From positions 28,993,501-29,057,500 of the forward strand of contig NC_079881.1 of NCBI RefSeq assembly GCF_029227915.1: DNA of 64,000 nt, given 5' to 3'. The DNA comes from Hydractinia symbiolongicarpus (Eukaryota > Cnidaria > Hydrozoa > Anthoathecata > Hydractiniidae). Positions within the stretch are counted from its first letter, which is position 1, and the number at the start of each line of letters is the position of its first letter. The position numbers and the translations under genes were made by a program. Shown in pieces: positions 55,775 to 64,000 of this stretch. The notes below the pieces were generated by a model. The model had not been told where the DNA came from and searched no databases. It was given only the letters and a program-made list of their open reading frames with translations.

Positions 55775-58700
55775 CTACAAAGGGGCCTTACATTCATCAC
55801 AGTTACATTTAGATCCGTCCCACATTTTAATCATGCTTTTAAAAACTTTAAGGTTGTCACATCGTTTCAAATGTGATGGTAGGTTATTCCAAATCTTTGG
55901 TCCCAGGGCTGATAAGCTATTAGTTCCAAAAGTCGCAGTCCTTTTCCTTGAGACTACCAAATTATTTGTATTTTGTTCTCTGACTGTCCTACCGTTATCA
56001 TTTAAACAAAATATATCTTTCATAAAAAGAGGGCTGCTGTTATTTATAGTTTTAGAGATTTCTATACACAATGACCGTAAGCGATTTACATTCATGTGAC
56101 TCTTGCTGGAATTTTTAAGTAAATTTTCGTATGTACTTACCGTATCATTATACAGAAATCTTAATGCTCGTTTTTGTATCATTTCGACTTTAGATAAAGA
56201 TTTAGAAGAAGAAAAATGCCATATAAGGGAACAATAATTGAAATTTGCGTAGATAAAACTTTGAACTAAAATATATTTTGCTTGAAAGGATAAGAAACTT
56301 CTAAATCGAAATAAGGCATTTAGTTGGGCTGATGCTTTGTGACACAAATCACTAACGTGTCTGTCAGAATTTAATTTATTGTCTATAGTCACACCTAGTA
56401 ATTTCACGTTATTTTCACTTTCAATAGTTTTATTTCCTATATTAAATTTTAGACCTAAATTATCTGCCTTATTCTTTGTCAGAATTATCGAGTGAAACTT
56501 TTCAGGGTTTGCAATCATTTTATTCTCTTTTAACCAGGAGAGGGCAGTTTTAGCTTCGTTTTCTAAAGTATTTATCAAATTAGGAATAGAATTTGAGAAG
56601 TTGGATATTGTGTTATCATCAGCGTAATTATGTAGCTTATATTTTTCTATAAAAAGAAACAAATCATTTATAAATATATTGAATATGATAGGTCCCAAAA
56701 TAGAACCTTGTGGTACACCAGATAAGATAATTTGAAATAGACTATAGATCCCATTTATTCGAGTGGCTTGCTCTCTATCAGTAAGATAAGATAGAATGAA
56801 TTGAAGAGACTTATTGTCAAATCCATAAGCAGCTAGTTTCGCAATTAGTAAGTCATGTGGTACACAGTCAAAAGCTTTTGAAAGATCCATCAAGATCGCA
56901 CCCACCACATAATTCTTATAAAGTTTACTCTTCCATTCCTCTATTAAGCGAATTAGTACTTGTTGGGTACTATAGCATTTCCTATAGGCGGAGAGAAAGG
57001 TCGACAATTTTGATTCCATATAAGCGGTTATTTGTTCTTTCATAACCCTTTCGTAAAATTTAGAAAAAACATTTAAAACACTGACAGGCCTGTAGTTTGA
57101 TATTTTAGTTTTTTCTTTTCCTCCCTTATCCAATGGCGTTACAGCAGCTCGCTTAGCTTTGCTTGGAAATTTGTTTGAAACTATGCTACTATTTATAGCA
57201 TCTGTTAGTGGCGTTACTAGGTGCCTTTTTGCTAATTTTGTCAGCTTTGATGGTATTGTATCTTCACCTGTTGATACTTTGGTGTTTAAATCATTAAACA
57301 GTTTAGAAATTGTATTTTCATCAACTTCTTGGAATGTGAAGTTCTCATTGTTGTTAGAATCATTGATTTCCTTTATTTTAATGATACTTGGATGATTTTC
57401 AAAACTATCAACAATTTCCTCAATCATTTTTGACTTATCATTTACATTCTTATATTTTATAGGATTTGGTTTCATGCCACAATAATTTTCTAAAATATTG
57501 ATGTAGTATTCGTTGAAAAGTCTGGTTAGCTGTTTTTTATCAGTAACTAAACTTTCATTTTGAACGATCGCTATATCTCCTTTGCTTATTCCACTTTTAT
57601 TTGATATCAAGGGTTTAACAGTTTCCCAAAACGTTTTTTTGGAAATAAAACCTGATTCTGTTACCCTTTTGAAATGGTTTTTGATAGCCTTTTTGCGTAA
57701 ATTTACACACTTGTTTCTCTGTTTCTTGTACGTGATTTTGTTTTCAGAAGTAGGATTTTTATTGTATTTATTTTTGAACCTAGACCTTGTATATATTGCC
57801 TTTTTTAACTCTTTTGTCATAAATGGTGCCTCGTTTCCACGCAGAGTTTTTTGCTTCTGTGGGGCATGCTTTTCTATGATAGATGTGAAAACATTGATGA
57901 GGTTTTCATAATTCAGTTCAGGATCTTTACTATTACAAATAAAATTTGCGTTCTCAACATCACGTAAAAAGTTGGCTTCATTAAAATTTTTGTAACTTCT
58001 GTAAATAATTTTCTTGGATGCTAAGCGTGCTAAATGAGATTTTAAAAATGTTGTTACCATTTGATGATGATCACTTATTCCTGTTTCACATGTTAGTGTG
58101 TGTTGAAAACATCTGGGTCTATTTGTAAGAATGACATCTATAGCTGTTCCGTTAGGACTAGCAAAACAGGTTTTGTTTTTGACAAGATTTTCAAGACTAA
58201 AAATATCACAGAAATTATTTAAGGTTTCGAAACCAGAATCGTTCGAGTTATGGCAATCGATATTTATATCACCCATAATTATTATGTTTTCGACTGTAGA
58301 TAGAGTTTTATTTAAAGCTATCTCTAATTCCTCAAAAAAGTTGTTTAAGTTTGAATAATGAGGTGGTCTATAAATACTGATAACTGTCCATTTTTTATTT
58401 CTTATCGTTAATTCTGAGCAAATGATTTCATTATTTGTTATACCCAAATCATTAACTTGTCTACAGGCTATTCCTTTCTTAACATATTCAATTAACCCTC
58501 CTCCATTTTTGTTCCTATCTTTTCTAGTTCTAATTTCATAGTTATCAATATAGAATTGTTCGTTTGGAAAACTCTCATCTAGTTTGGTTTCAGCAAATAC
58601 AAAATAATCAGGTGAAAATTTTGTCAGAATTTCTCTTGCATCAATTATTTTGTTTCTGAGACTATTAATGTTTAAATAGCCTAAAAGAGGATTGGAAGGG

Positions 58701-58867
58701 TACTTAATTCGTAATTTATGTATTTCATCTAAAGAACTTTGGTGAGAATTATGTGTCGGATTTTGATCATTTCTATATTGACTCCCAACACATTCATCAG
58801 GAATATCAGATTTATTATCATCGCAAACTAGTCCAAGCCTATTGAATACCCCTGCTGATCTAAAAAA
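55775..58867 (-). CDS. Retrotransposon ORF2: endonuclease and reverse transcriptase
   Basis: The frame is open for 1030 codons, from just after a TAA at 58870-58868 to the TAG at 55777-55775. There is no ATG upstream of or within the first part of the endonuclease; starting at the TTG at 58447 would remove essential endonuclease motifs, so I extend to the frame boundary. Domains, numbered from 58867: apurinic-type endonuclease at about 60-270 with LNIN (65-68), AETKLD (Glu93), a GGG turn near 122, YRPP (166-169), GDIN (199-202) and SDHH (265-268). The reverse transcriptase spans about 540-800, with NYRPVSVL near 591, MDLSKAFD (Asp661), GVPQGS (717-722) and YADD (748-751). The end carries GPKIWNNLP and a CNCDEC cysteine tail, as in many LINEs of aquatic animals. 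The enzyme would nick target DNA and copy its RNA in place. It overlaps ORF1 by 40 nt in the -1 frame. Confidence 0.92.
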   Translation of the reverse strand, partial: FFRSAGVFNRLGLVCDDNKSDIPDECVGSQYRNDQNPTHNSHQSSLDEIHKLRIKYPSNPLLGYLNINSLRNKIIDAREILTKFSPDYFVFAETKLDESFPNEQFYIDNYEIRTRKDRNKNGGGLIEYVKKGIACRQVNDLGITNNEIICSELTIRNKKWTVISIYRPPHYSNLNNFFEELEIALNKTLSTVENIIIMGDINIDCHNSNDSGFETLNNFCDIFSLENLVKNKTCFASPNGTAIDVILTNRPRCFQHTLTCETGISDHHQMVTTFLKSHLARLASKKIIYRSYKNFNEANFLRDVENANFICNSKDPELNYENLINVFTSIIEKHAPQKQKTLRGNEAPFMTKELKKAIYTRSRFKNKYNKNPTSENKITYKKQRNKCVNLRKKAIKNHFKRVTESGFISKKTFWETVKPLISNKSGISKGDIAIVQNESLVTDKKQLTRLFNEYYINILENYCGMKPNPIKYKNVNDKSKMIEEIVDSFENHPSIIKIKEINDSNNNENFTFQEVDENTISKLFNDLNTKVSTGEDTIPSKLTKLAKRHLVTPLTDAINSSIVSNKFPSKAKRAAVTPLDKGGKEKTKISNYRPVSVLNVFSKFYERVMKEQITAYMESKLSTFLSAYRKCYSTQQVLIRLIEEWKSKLYKNYVVGAILMDLSKAFDCVPHDLLIAKLAAYGFDNKSLQFILSYLTDREQATRINGIYSLFQIILSGVPQGSILGPIIFNIFINDLFLFIEKYKLHNYADDNTISNFSNSIPNLINTLENEAKTALSWLKENKMIANPEKFHSIILTKNKADNLGLKFNIGNKTIESENNVKLLGVTIDNKLNSDRHVSDLCHKASAQLNALFRFRSFLSFQAKYILVQSFIYANFNYCSLIWHFSSSKSLSKVEMIQKRALRFLYNDTVSTYENLLKNSSKSHMNVNRLRSLCIEISKTINNSSPLFMKDIFCLNDNGRTVREQNTNNLVVSRKRTATFGTNSLSALGPKIWNNLPSHLKRCDNLKVFKSMIKMWDGSKCNCDECKAPL
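58798..58854 (-). promoter_or_regulatory. Possible frameshift-stimulating stem-loop
   Basis: Six nucleotides after the heptamer, CAGGGGTATT (58854-58845) can pair over 10 bp with GATATTCCTG (58807-58798), including three G-U pairs, around a 37-nt loop. Across a G-A mismatch the stem could extend by TCA with TGA, but that shortens the spacer to 2 nt. The 6-nt spacing fits known -1 sites (usually 5-9 nt). With the G-U pairs and a long loop the stem is only moderately convincing, and a pseudoknot was not worked out. Confidence 0.35.
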
Positions 58868-60264
58868 TTATTTATAAAAGCTATAAAATTTCGTGCTAAC
58901 ATTATCTTACCATTCTCTCGTAAATGTATGCCATCTTTCCATAGGTGTTCTTCTCTGATATTGTTGTGTCTGATGTAGCCATAACCGTGTAGATCGGATC
59001 CTTCTCTTAATAGTTTGTTAATACTGTTTATTCTATCAGAGTCGACACGTCTGCTCGTAACCAAGGCAGAGATAAAAACTTTTTCTACTCCGTTACGCAC
59101 ACATTTTTTTCCGATGTCCAGGATCTGTTCGGCAATTTTGTTATCTGACGCTGCATTTAGATGACTTGATAAAAGATTGTTGATTCCTACATGGATAACG
59201 ACAATATCAGGTTTTTCTTGTTCCAGTGTTGGTTGTACGTAATAATTTAAGTTTTCGACACTTGCTCCTGGGAATATCTTAAATCTCACATTTCCATTTT
59301 TTATTTGCTCATTAAATTCTTTCACTCGAATACCTTTTGGTATACTATCGGTCATTATCCGTATCTTCTTAGAATGGTGTACATTTTGATGCTCAAGATT
59401 CGTAGCTAATTGATCTCTTTCGGGAAACGGATTGATAACAGGGTTGGGTCTTTGTCTGTGTGTTACATTATTTTTAAAGATATTTGACGAACGAATATGG
59501 TTGTTAACATCTACGTGGTGCGTATTTTGACTCTCCTTCGTAAAATTACAATCTTGATCACCCCAACTTTGTTGATTAGAATCGTCATTAACTTCAACTC
59601 TTAGGTCGTTAAATCTGTTATGATGTAATTCTTCATTTCTATTAACTTTATTTGTAGAAAACCCTGAGGGACCTTTGATTACGTTGTTCCATTGATTATG
59701 CTGTTTAATCGGTTCCACATGTTTACACGTTTCAACTGAATGATCACGTTGATTACTGTTTAAAATTTCGCTAACCAATTTTTTGTTATCCTTTATTTCT
59801 TCTTTAAGGAAATCTATTTCACTCCTCAGTTGTTTAATTAATATATTTGACGAGTTGTCCCCGATCTTGCTCAGTTTATACGAAATAAATTCTTTTAAAT
59901 CACAAACCTGTGTTGTCAAATTTTTAAATTTAATAAACTGGCCAAAATTTTTAACTTCTTCCTCGTACAGATATCCACTTTTATCTTCGATTAAATCGTC
60001 AACAACATCTTTCTTTTCCTCTGAAAAAGGTTCGTCTGTGCTATTTTCTTTCTCCTCTTCTACTTGTTTCACAAATAAATAACTTTCTGTACCATTTCTC
60101 TCCGTTTTGTTTATTATATTCTGTTGACATAAATCTTTTAGCGTTTGCTCAATAATTTCAGGATGCAAGTCTTTTGTGTTAGTTACTATGCTGTCATAGT
60201 CAGCTTTCTTTTTCCTTCTATGTATTTCTTTAACAGAATTTAAAACAATATTTTCAAATTCCAT
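58828..60264 (-). CDS. Retrotransposon ORF1 protein with SGNH esterase domain
   Basis: 478 aa, starting at the first ATG after the short 5' UTR and ending in TAG at 58830-58828. Residues 1-66 are a charged helical region that could be a small winged-helix fold (weak inference). Residues about 118-170 look like a coiled coil (KQLRSEIDFLKEEIKDNKKL), suited to self-association. Residues 180-300 form an Asn/His/Gln-rich linker of low complexity. Residues 300-470 match an SGNH/GDSL-type hydrolase: block I TDSIPKG with Ser307, block II FPGAS with Gly333, block III HVGINNL with Asn362, and block V DGIHL with Asp444 and His447, so the whole catalytic set is present. Esterase-type ORF1 proteins are known in CR1-group LINEs, where they bind nucleic acid and help form the ribonucleoprotein; the hydrolase substrate is uncertain. 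Codons 467-468 (ttt tta) form part of a candidate frameshift site into ORF2. Confidence 0.9.
   Translation of the reverse strand: MEFENIVLNSVKEIHRRKKKADYDSIVTNTKDLHPEIIEQTLKDLCQQNIINKTERNGTESYLFVKQVEEEKENSTDEPFSEEKKDVVDDLIEDKSGYLYEEEVKNFGQFIKFKNLTTQVCDLKEFISYKLSKIGDNSSNILIKQLRSEIDFLKEEIKDNKKLVSEILNSNQRDHSVETCKHVEPIKQHNQWNNVIKGPSGFSTNKVNRNEELHHNRFNDLRVEVNDDSNQQSWGDQDCNFTKESQNTHHVDVNNHIRSSNIFKNNVTHRQRPNPVINPFPERDQLATNLEHQNVHHSKKIRIMTDSIPKGIRVKEFNEQIKNGNVRFKIFPGASVENLNYYVQPTLEQEKPDIVVIHVGINNLLSSHLNAASDNKIAEQILDIGKKCVRNGVEKVFISALVTSRRVDSDRINSINKLLREGSDLHGYGYIRHNNIREEHLWKDGIHLRENGKIMLARNFIAFINNFLDQQGYSIGLD
58861..58867 (-). promoter_or_regulatory. Candidate -1 ribosomal frameshift site, T TTT TTA
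   Basis: On the element strand the ORF1 codons read aat ttt tta gat, giving the heptamer T TTT TTA in the X XXY YYZ phase. It is the same as the HIV-1 gag-pol slippery site. The ORF2 frame has a stop codon (TAA, 58870-58868) immediately before the heptamer and reads ttt ttt aga through it, so a -1 slip leads straight into ORF2. The product would be ORF1 residues 1-468 joined to the ORF2 frame from codon 3, 1496 aa in total. ORF1 stops 31 nt after the heptamer. The site and phase are seen in the sequence; frameshifting is inferred. Alternatives are reinitiation after the ORF1 stop or a non-AUG start. Confidence 0.6.
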
Positions 60265-60369
60265 TTGTCAACAGTTAAACAACAAGTTTTACTAAGTTTT
60301 AAAAACACGTCCGCTCCGTCCGCTTGCTAAGAAATCCGTTTAAAAGTTTTGCTCACGGAAAAATAAGAA
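60265..60369 (-). other. Retrotransposon 5' UTR
   Basis: About 105 nt between the right target-site duplication and the ORF1 ATG. On the element strand it starts ttcttatttttccgtgag and contains a small GC-rich patch, cggacggagcggacg, unusual in this AT-rich element. LINEs carry an internal promoter in this region, so the patch may be part of one; I see no motif that proves it. The presence of a 5' UTR before an intact ORF1 argues against 5' truncation, the usual fate of LINE copies. Confidence 0.65.
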
Positions 60370-60375
60370 TCAGTC
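60370..60375. repeat. Target-site duplication, right copy (tcagtc)
   Basis: Repeat of 55597-55602 at the 5' end of the minus-strand element; the satellite continues directly as cgtttgagttac. The duplication is short compared with many LINEs but unambiguous, because the unbroken target sequence is known from the neighbouring monomers. Confidence 0.85.
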
Positions 60376-61402
60376 CGTTTGAGTTACAACGCTTGGGTCA
60401 CCTATTCGTACCAACATGTATTTAGCGATACTTATCTGATGTTACTAGGTTGCATCGCTTTTAACAATGAAACGATTGACTGTGGGACTTAACTGAACTA
60501 ACTTTGGACTGTGACCTGATAAATGTGATAAATGAGAAAATTGGACTCCAAGAAATAACATTCTTCTTAATTTGACATGATTGCCGGAACTCAGCGATTA
60601 CACTGGGCGCTGTGGTAGCGCTTCTTTTAAAAATTTAGATTAAAAAGTCATTTCTTACTGTGGGACCAATCCTAGCCGTTAGCGCGCGCTGAAATAATAG
60701 AGACAGTTTCAAATATTACATTTCACTGTCTTTCTAACGGTGTCAGTCCGTTTGAGTTTCAACAGTTGGGTCACATATTCGTACCAACATGTATTTAGCG
60801 ATATTTATCTGATATTACTAGGTTGCATCGCTTTTAGCAGTGAAACGATTGACTGTGGGACTTAATTGAAGTAACTTTGGACTGTGACCTGATAAATGTG
60901 ATAAATGAAGAAAATTGGACTGCAAGAAATAACATTCTTCTTAATGTGACATGATTGCCGGAACTCAGCGATTACACTGGGCGCTGTGGTAGCGCTTCAT
61001 TTAAAAATTTAGATTAATGAGTTATTTATTACTGTAGGACCAATCCTAGCCGTTATCGCACGCTGAAGAAATAGCGACAGTTTCAAAAACTACATTTCAT
61101 TGATTTTCTAACAGTGTCAGTCCGTTTGAGTTACAACGGTTGGGTCATATATTCGTACCAACATGTATTTAGCGATATTTTTCTGATATTACTAGGTTGC
61201 ATCGCTTTTAACAGTGAAACGATTGACTGTGGGACTTAATTGAACTAACTTTGGACTGCGACCTAATAAATATGATAAATGAGACAATTGGACTCCAAGA
61301 AATAACATTCTTCTTAATTTGACGTTATTGCCGGAACTCAGCGATTATACTGGGCGCTGTGGTACCGCTTCATTTAAAAATTTAGATAAATAAGTCATTC
61401 TT

Positions 61403-61719
61403 TACTGTGGAACCAATCCTATCCGTTATCGCGCGCTGAAGTAATAGTTACAACGGTTGGGTCACATATTCGTACCAACATGTATTTAGCGATACTTATC
61501 TGATGTTACTAGGTTGCATCGCTTTTAACAGTGAAACGATTGACTGTGAGACTTAACTGAACTAACTTTGGACTGTGACCTTATAACTGTGATAAATGAG
61601 AAAATTGGACTCCAAGAAATAACATTCTTCTTAATTTGACGTGATTGCCGGAACTCAGCGATTATACTGGGCGCTGTGGTATTGCTTCATTTAAAAATTT
61701 ATATAAATAAGTCATTTTT
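61403..61719. repeat. Truncated monomer, 317 bp
   Basis: The monomer beginning at 61403 lacks about 56 bp: gctgaagtaatag is joined to ttacaacggttggg, skipping the gtttcaaaaactac to gtccgtttgag segment. As a result two related markers (aaatattacatttc near 60716 and 62150) are about 1434 bp apart, not the 1490 bp expected for four monomers. Confidence 0.8.
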
Positions 61720-64000
61720 ACTGTGGGACCAATCCTATCCGTTATCGCGCGCTGAAGTAATAGCGATAGTTTCAAAAACTACATTACATTGACCTTGTAG
61801 CGGTGTCAGTCCGTTTGAGTTACAACGGTTGGGTCACATATTCGTACCAACATGTGTTTAGCGATACTTATCTGATGTTACTAGGTTGCATCGCTTTTAA
61901 CAATGAAACGATTGACTGTGGGACTTAACTGAACTAACTTTGGACTGTGACCTGATAACTGTGATAAATGAGAAAATTGGACTCCAAGAAATAACATTCT
62001 TCTTAATTTGACATGATTGCCGGAACTCAGCGATTACACTGGGCGCTGTGGTAGCGCTTCTTTTAAAAATTTAGATTAATGAGTCATTTCTTACTGTGGG
62101 ACCAATCCTAGCCGTTAGCGCGCGCTGAAATAATAGAGACAGTTTCAAATATTACATTTCACTGTCTTTCTAACGGTGTCAGTCCGTTTGAGTTTCAACA
62201 GTTGGGTCACATATTCGTACCAACATGTATTTAGCGATACTTAACTGATATTACTAGGCTGCATCGTTTTTAACAGTGAAACGACTGACTGTGGGACTTA
62301 ATTGAACTAACTTTGGACTGCGACCTGCTAAATATGATAAATGAGACAATTGGACTCCAAGAAATAACATTCTTCTTAATTTGACGTGATTGCCGGAACT
62401 CAGCGATTATACTGGGCGCTGTGGTATTGCTTCATTTAAAAATTTAGATAAATAAGTCATTCTTTACTGTGGAACCAATCCTATCCGTTATTGCGCGCTG
62501 AAGAAGTAGCGATAGTTTCAAAAACTACATTTCATTGCCCTTGTAGCGGTGTCAGTCCGTTTGAGTTACAACGGTTGAGTCACATATTCGTACCAACATA
62601 TATTTAGCAAGACTTATCTGTTATTATTAGGTTGCATCGCTTTTAACAGTGAAACGATTTACTGTGGGACTTAACTGAACTAACTTTGGACTGCGACCTG
62701 ATAAATGTAATAAATGAAAAAAATTGGACTCCAATAAATAACATTCTTTTCAATTTAACATGATTGCCGGAACTCAGCGATTACACTGGGCGCTGTGGTA
62801 GCGCTTCATTTAAAATTTTAGATTAATAAGTCATTTTTTACTGGGGGACCAATCCTAGCCGTTATCGCGCGCTGAAGAAATAGAGACAGCTTCAAAAACT
62901 ACATTTCTTTGACTTTCTAACAGTGTCAGTCCGTTTGAGTTACAACGGTTGGGTCACCTATTCGTACCAACATGTATTTAGCGATATTTTTCTGATATTA
63001 CTAGGTTGCATCGCTTTTAACAGTAAAACGATTGACTGTGGGACTTAATTGAACTAACTTTGGACTGCGACCTGATAAATATGATAAATGAGACAATTGG
63101 ACTCCAAGAAATAACATTCTTCTTAATTTGACGTGATTGCCGGAACTCAGCGATTATACTGGGCGCTGTGGTACCGCTTCATTTAAAAATTTAGATAAAT
63201 AAGGCATTCTTTACTGTGGGACCAATCCTATCCGTTAGCGCGCGCTGAAATAATAGAGACAGTTTCAAATACTACATTTCACTGACTTTCTAACGGTGTC
63301 AGTCCGTTTGAGTTTCAACAGTTGGGTCACATATTCGTACCAACATGTATATAGCGTTATTTATCTGATATTACTAGGTTGCATTGCTTTTAACAGTGAA
63401 ACGATTGACTGTGGGACTTAATTGAACTAACTTTGGACTGCGACCTGATAAATGTAATAAATGAAAAAAATTGGACTCCAAGAAATAACATTCTTCTCAA
63501 TTTGACATCATTGCCGGAACTCAGCGATTACACTGGGCGCTGTGGTAGCGCTTCATTTAAAGTTTTAGATTAATAAGTCATTTTTTATTGGGGGACCAAT
63601 CGTAGCCGTTATCGCGGGCTGAAGAAATAGAGACAGCTTCAAAAACTACATTTCATTCACTTTCTAACGGTGTCATTCCGTTTGATTCACAACGGTTGGG
63701 TCACCTATTCGTACCAACATGTATTTAGCGATATTTTTCTGATATTACTAGGTTGCATCGCTTTTAACAATGAAACGATTGACTGTGGGACTTAATTGAA
63801 CTGATTATGGACTGTGACCTTAAAAATGTGAAAGTGAGACAATTGGACTCCAAGAAATAAATTTTTTCTTAATTTGACATCATTGCCGAAACTCAGCGTT
63901 TACACTGGGCGCTGTGGTAGCGTTTCAATTAAATATTAAGATAAAAAAGTCATTTTTTACTGTGGGACCAATCCTATCCGTTAGCGCGCGCTGAAATAAT

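Larger units (their letters stand above)
55603..60369 (-). mobile_element. Full-length non-LTR retrotransposon, CR1/L2-like
   Basis: About 4.77 kb, read on the minus strand: 5' end at 60369, short 5' UTR, ORF1 (60264-58828), ORF2 (58867-55775), 3' UTR and a (GAAAA)4 tail ending at 55603. It sits in one satellite monomer with a 6-bp target-site duplication (tcagtc). Without it the flanks rejoin into an exact 373-bp monomer (92 bp left plus 281 bp right). There are no long terminal repeats and no terminal inverted repeats. An esterase-bearing ORF1 with an apurinic-type endonuclease in ORF2 and a simple-repeat 3' tail are traits of the CR1/L2 group of LINEs; the exact clade needs a reverse-transcriptase tree. 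Both frames are open throughout, so the copy is young and possibly active. Base composition is AT-rich and clearly unlike the satellite. Confidence 0.93.
60370..64000. repeat. Satellite array, right arm
   Basis: The same 373-bp satellite resumes directly after the retrotransposon, in the same orientation and at the same monomer position where it was broken (after gtcagtc). It continues to the end of the window, which falls inside a monomer. The first part (about 60380-61000) resembles 53400-54000 on the left arm, sharing the rare variants gatacttatctgatg and aaatattacatttcactgtc. The part at about 63220-63850 resembles 48690-49300, sharing the ttattgggggacc variant. One monomer here is internally deleted (see 61403-61719). 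No gene was found. Confidence 0.97.

Noticed and set aside
55833-58358. Several short open frames (62-109 codons) on the + strand opposite ORF2
   Set aside because: They lie antisense to a well-supported endonuclease/reverse-transcriptase frame, show no recognisable domain, and are explained by the AT-rich composition of the complementary coding strand.
58447-58867. Starting ORF2 at the TTG at 58447
   Set aside because: The 140 codons upstream in the same frame encode conserved endonuclease motifs (LNIN, AETKLD, GGG), so a start at 58447 would give a dead endonuclease.
59783-60082. A 99-codon + strand open frame opposite ORF1
   Set aside because: It is antisense to the coiled-coil part of ORF1. 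Its Ser/Leu/Phe-rich product mirrors the Lys/Glu-rich codons of the real gene.
55603-60369. LTR retrotransposon or retrovirus-like element, suggested by the slippery site
   Set aside because: There are no long terminal repeats, protease, integrase or RNase H/gag features. The endonuclease is apurinic-type and the reverse transcriptase is of LINE type, with a simple-repeat 3' tail.

Overview
The window is a long, almost uninterrupted head-to-tail satellite array interrupted once by an apparently full-length non-LTR retrotransposon. The basic satellite unit is about 373 bp (371-374 bp in the monomers I measured). By length, about 159 monomers fill 1-55602 and 60370-64000. No gene, RNA gene or open frame of note was found inside the satellite. 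The organism is a eukaryote and most likely an aquatic invertebrate animal: the retrotransposon proteins (an SGNH-esterase ORF1 and an apurinic-endonuclease plus reverse-transcriptase ORF2 ending in a CxCxxC tail) resemble the CR1/L2-type elements common in cnidarians, molluscs and other aquatic metazoans. The exact taxon cannot be read from this sequence.

Layout. The satellite is a mosaic of higher-order repeats (HORs), each a different multiple of the same monomer. A 9-monomer unit of 3359 bp (about 340-7060) is followed by a dimer duplication of 747 bp (about 6354-7850), a single-monomer duplication (8221-8966), and a 4-monomer unit of 1489-1491 bp (about 8880-13400). The first block type then returns (about 13065-16170). 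After a stretch of more diverged monomers (about 16170-18380) comes a 3267-bp unit that carries a truncated monomer (18380-24735). Part of that unit was re-amplified as a 1866-bp pentamer, three times over (22800-28397). Next is a long-range duplication of about 8.94 kb (28438-37377 against 37378 onward), containing a 7-mer of 2608 bp in the first copy and a trimer of 1119 bp in the second. A 3735-bp 10-mer follows (45260-52165), with a 275-bp deletion in copy two. The last block has a 2614-bp period and runs up to the retrotransposon; satellite resumes on the far side to the window end.

The retrotransposon (55603-60369, minus strand) is flanked by a 6-bp target-site duplication (tcagtc). Removing it restores one exact 373-bp monomer. 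It has a short 5' UTR, ORF1 (478 codons), ORF2 (open for 1030 codons), a 3' UTR with AATAAA, and a (GAAAA)4 tail instead of poly(A). Both frames are intact, so the copy looks young.

The most interesting observation concerns how ORF2 is expressed. ORF2 lies in the -1 frame relative to ORF1, has no ATG upstream of its endonuclease domain, and its open frame begins exactly at a T TTT TTA heptamer in the correct ORF1 reading phase. This is the same heptamer as the HIV-1 gag-pol slippery site. Six nucleotides downstream a 10-bp stem can form. This suggests an ORF1-ORF2 fusion of 1496 residues made by programmed -1 ribosomal frameshifting. That is inference from sequence and has not been shown.
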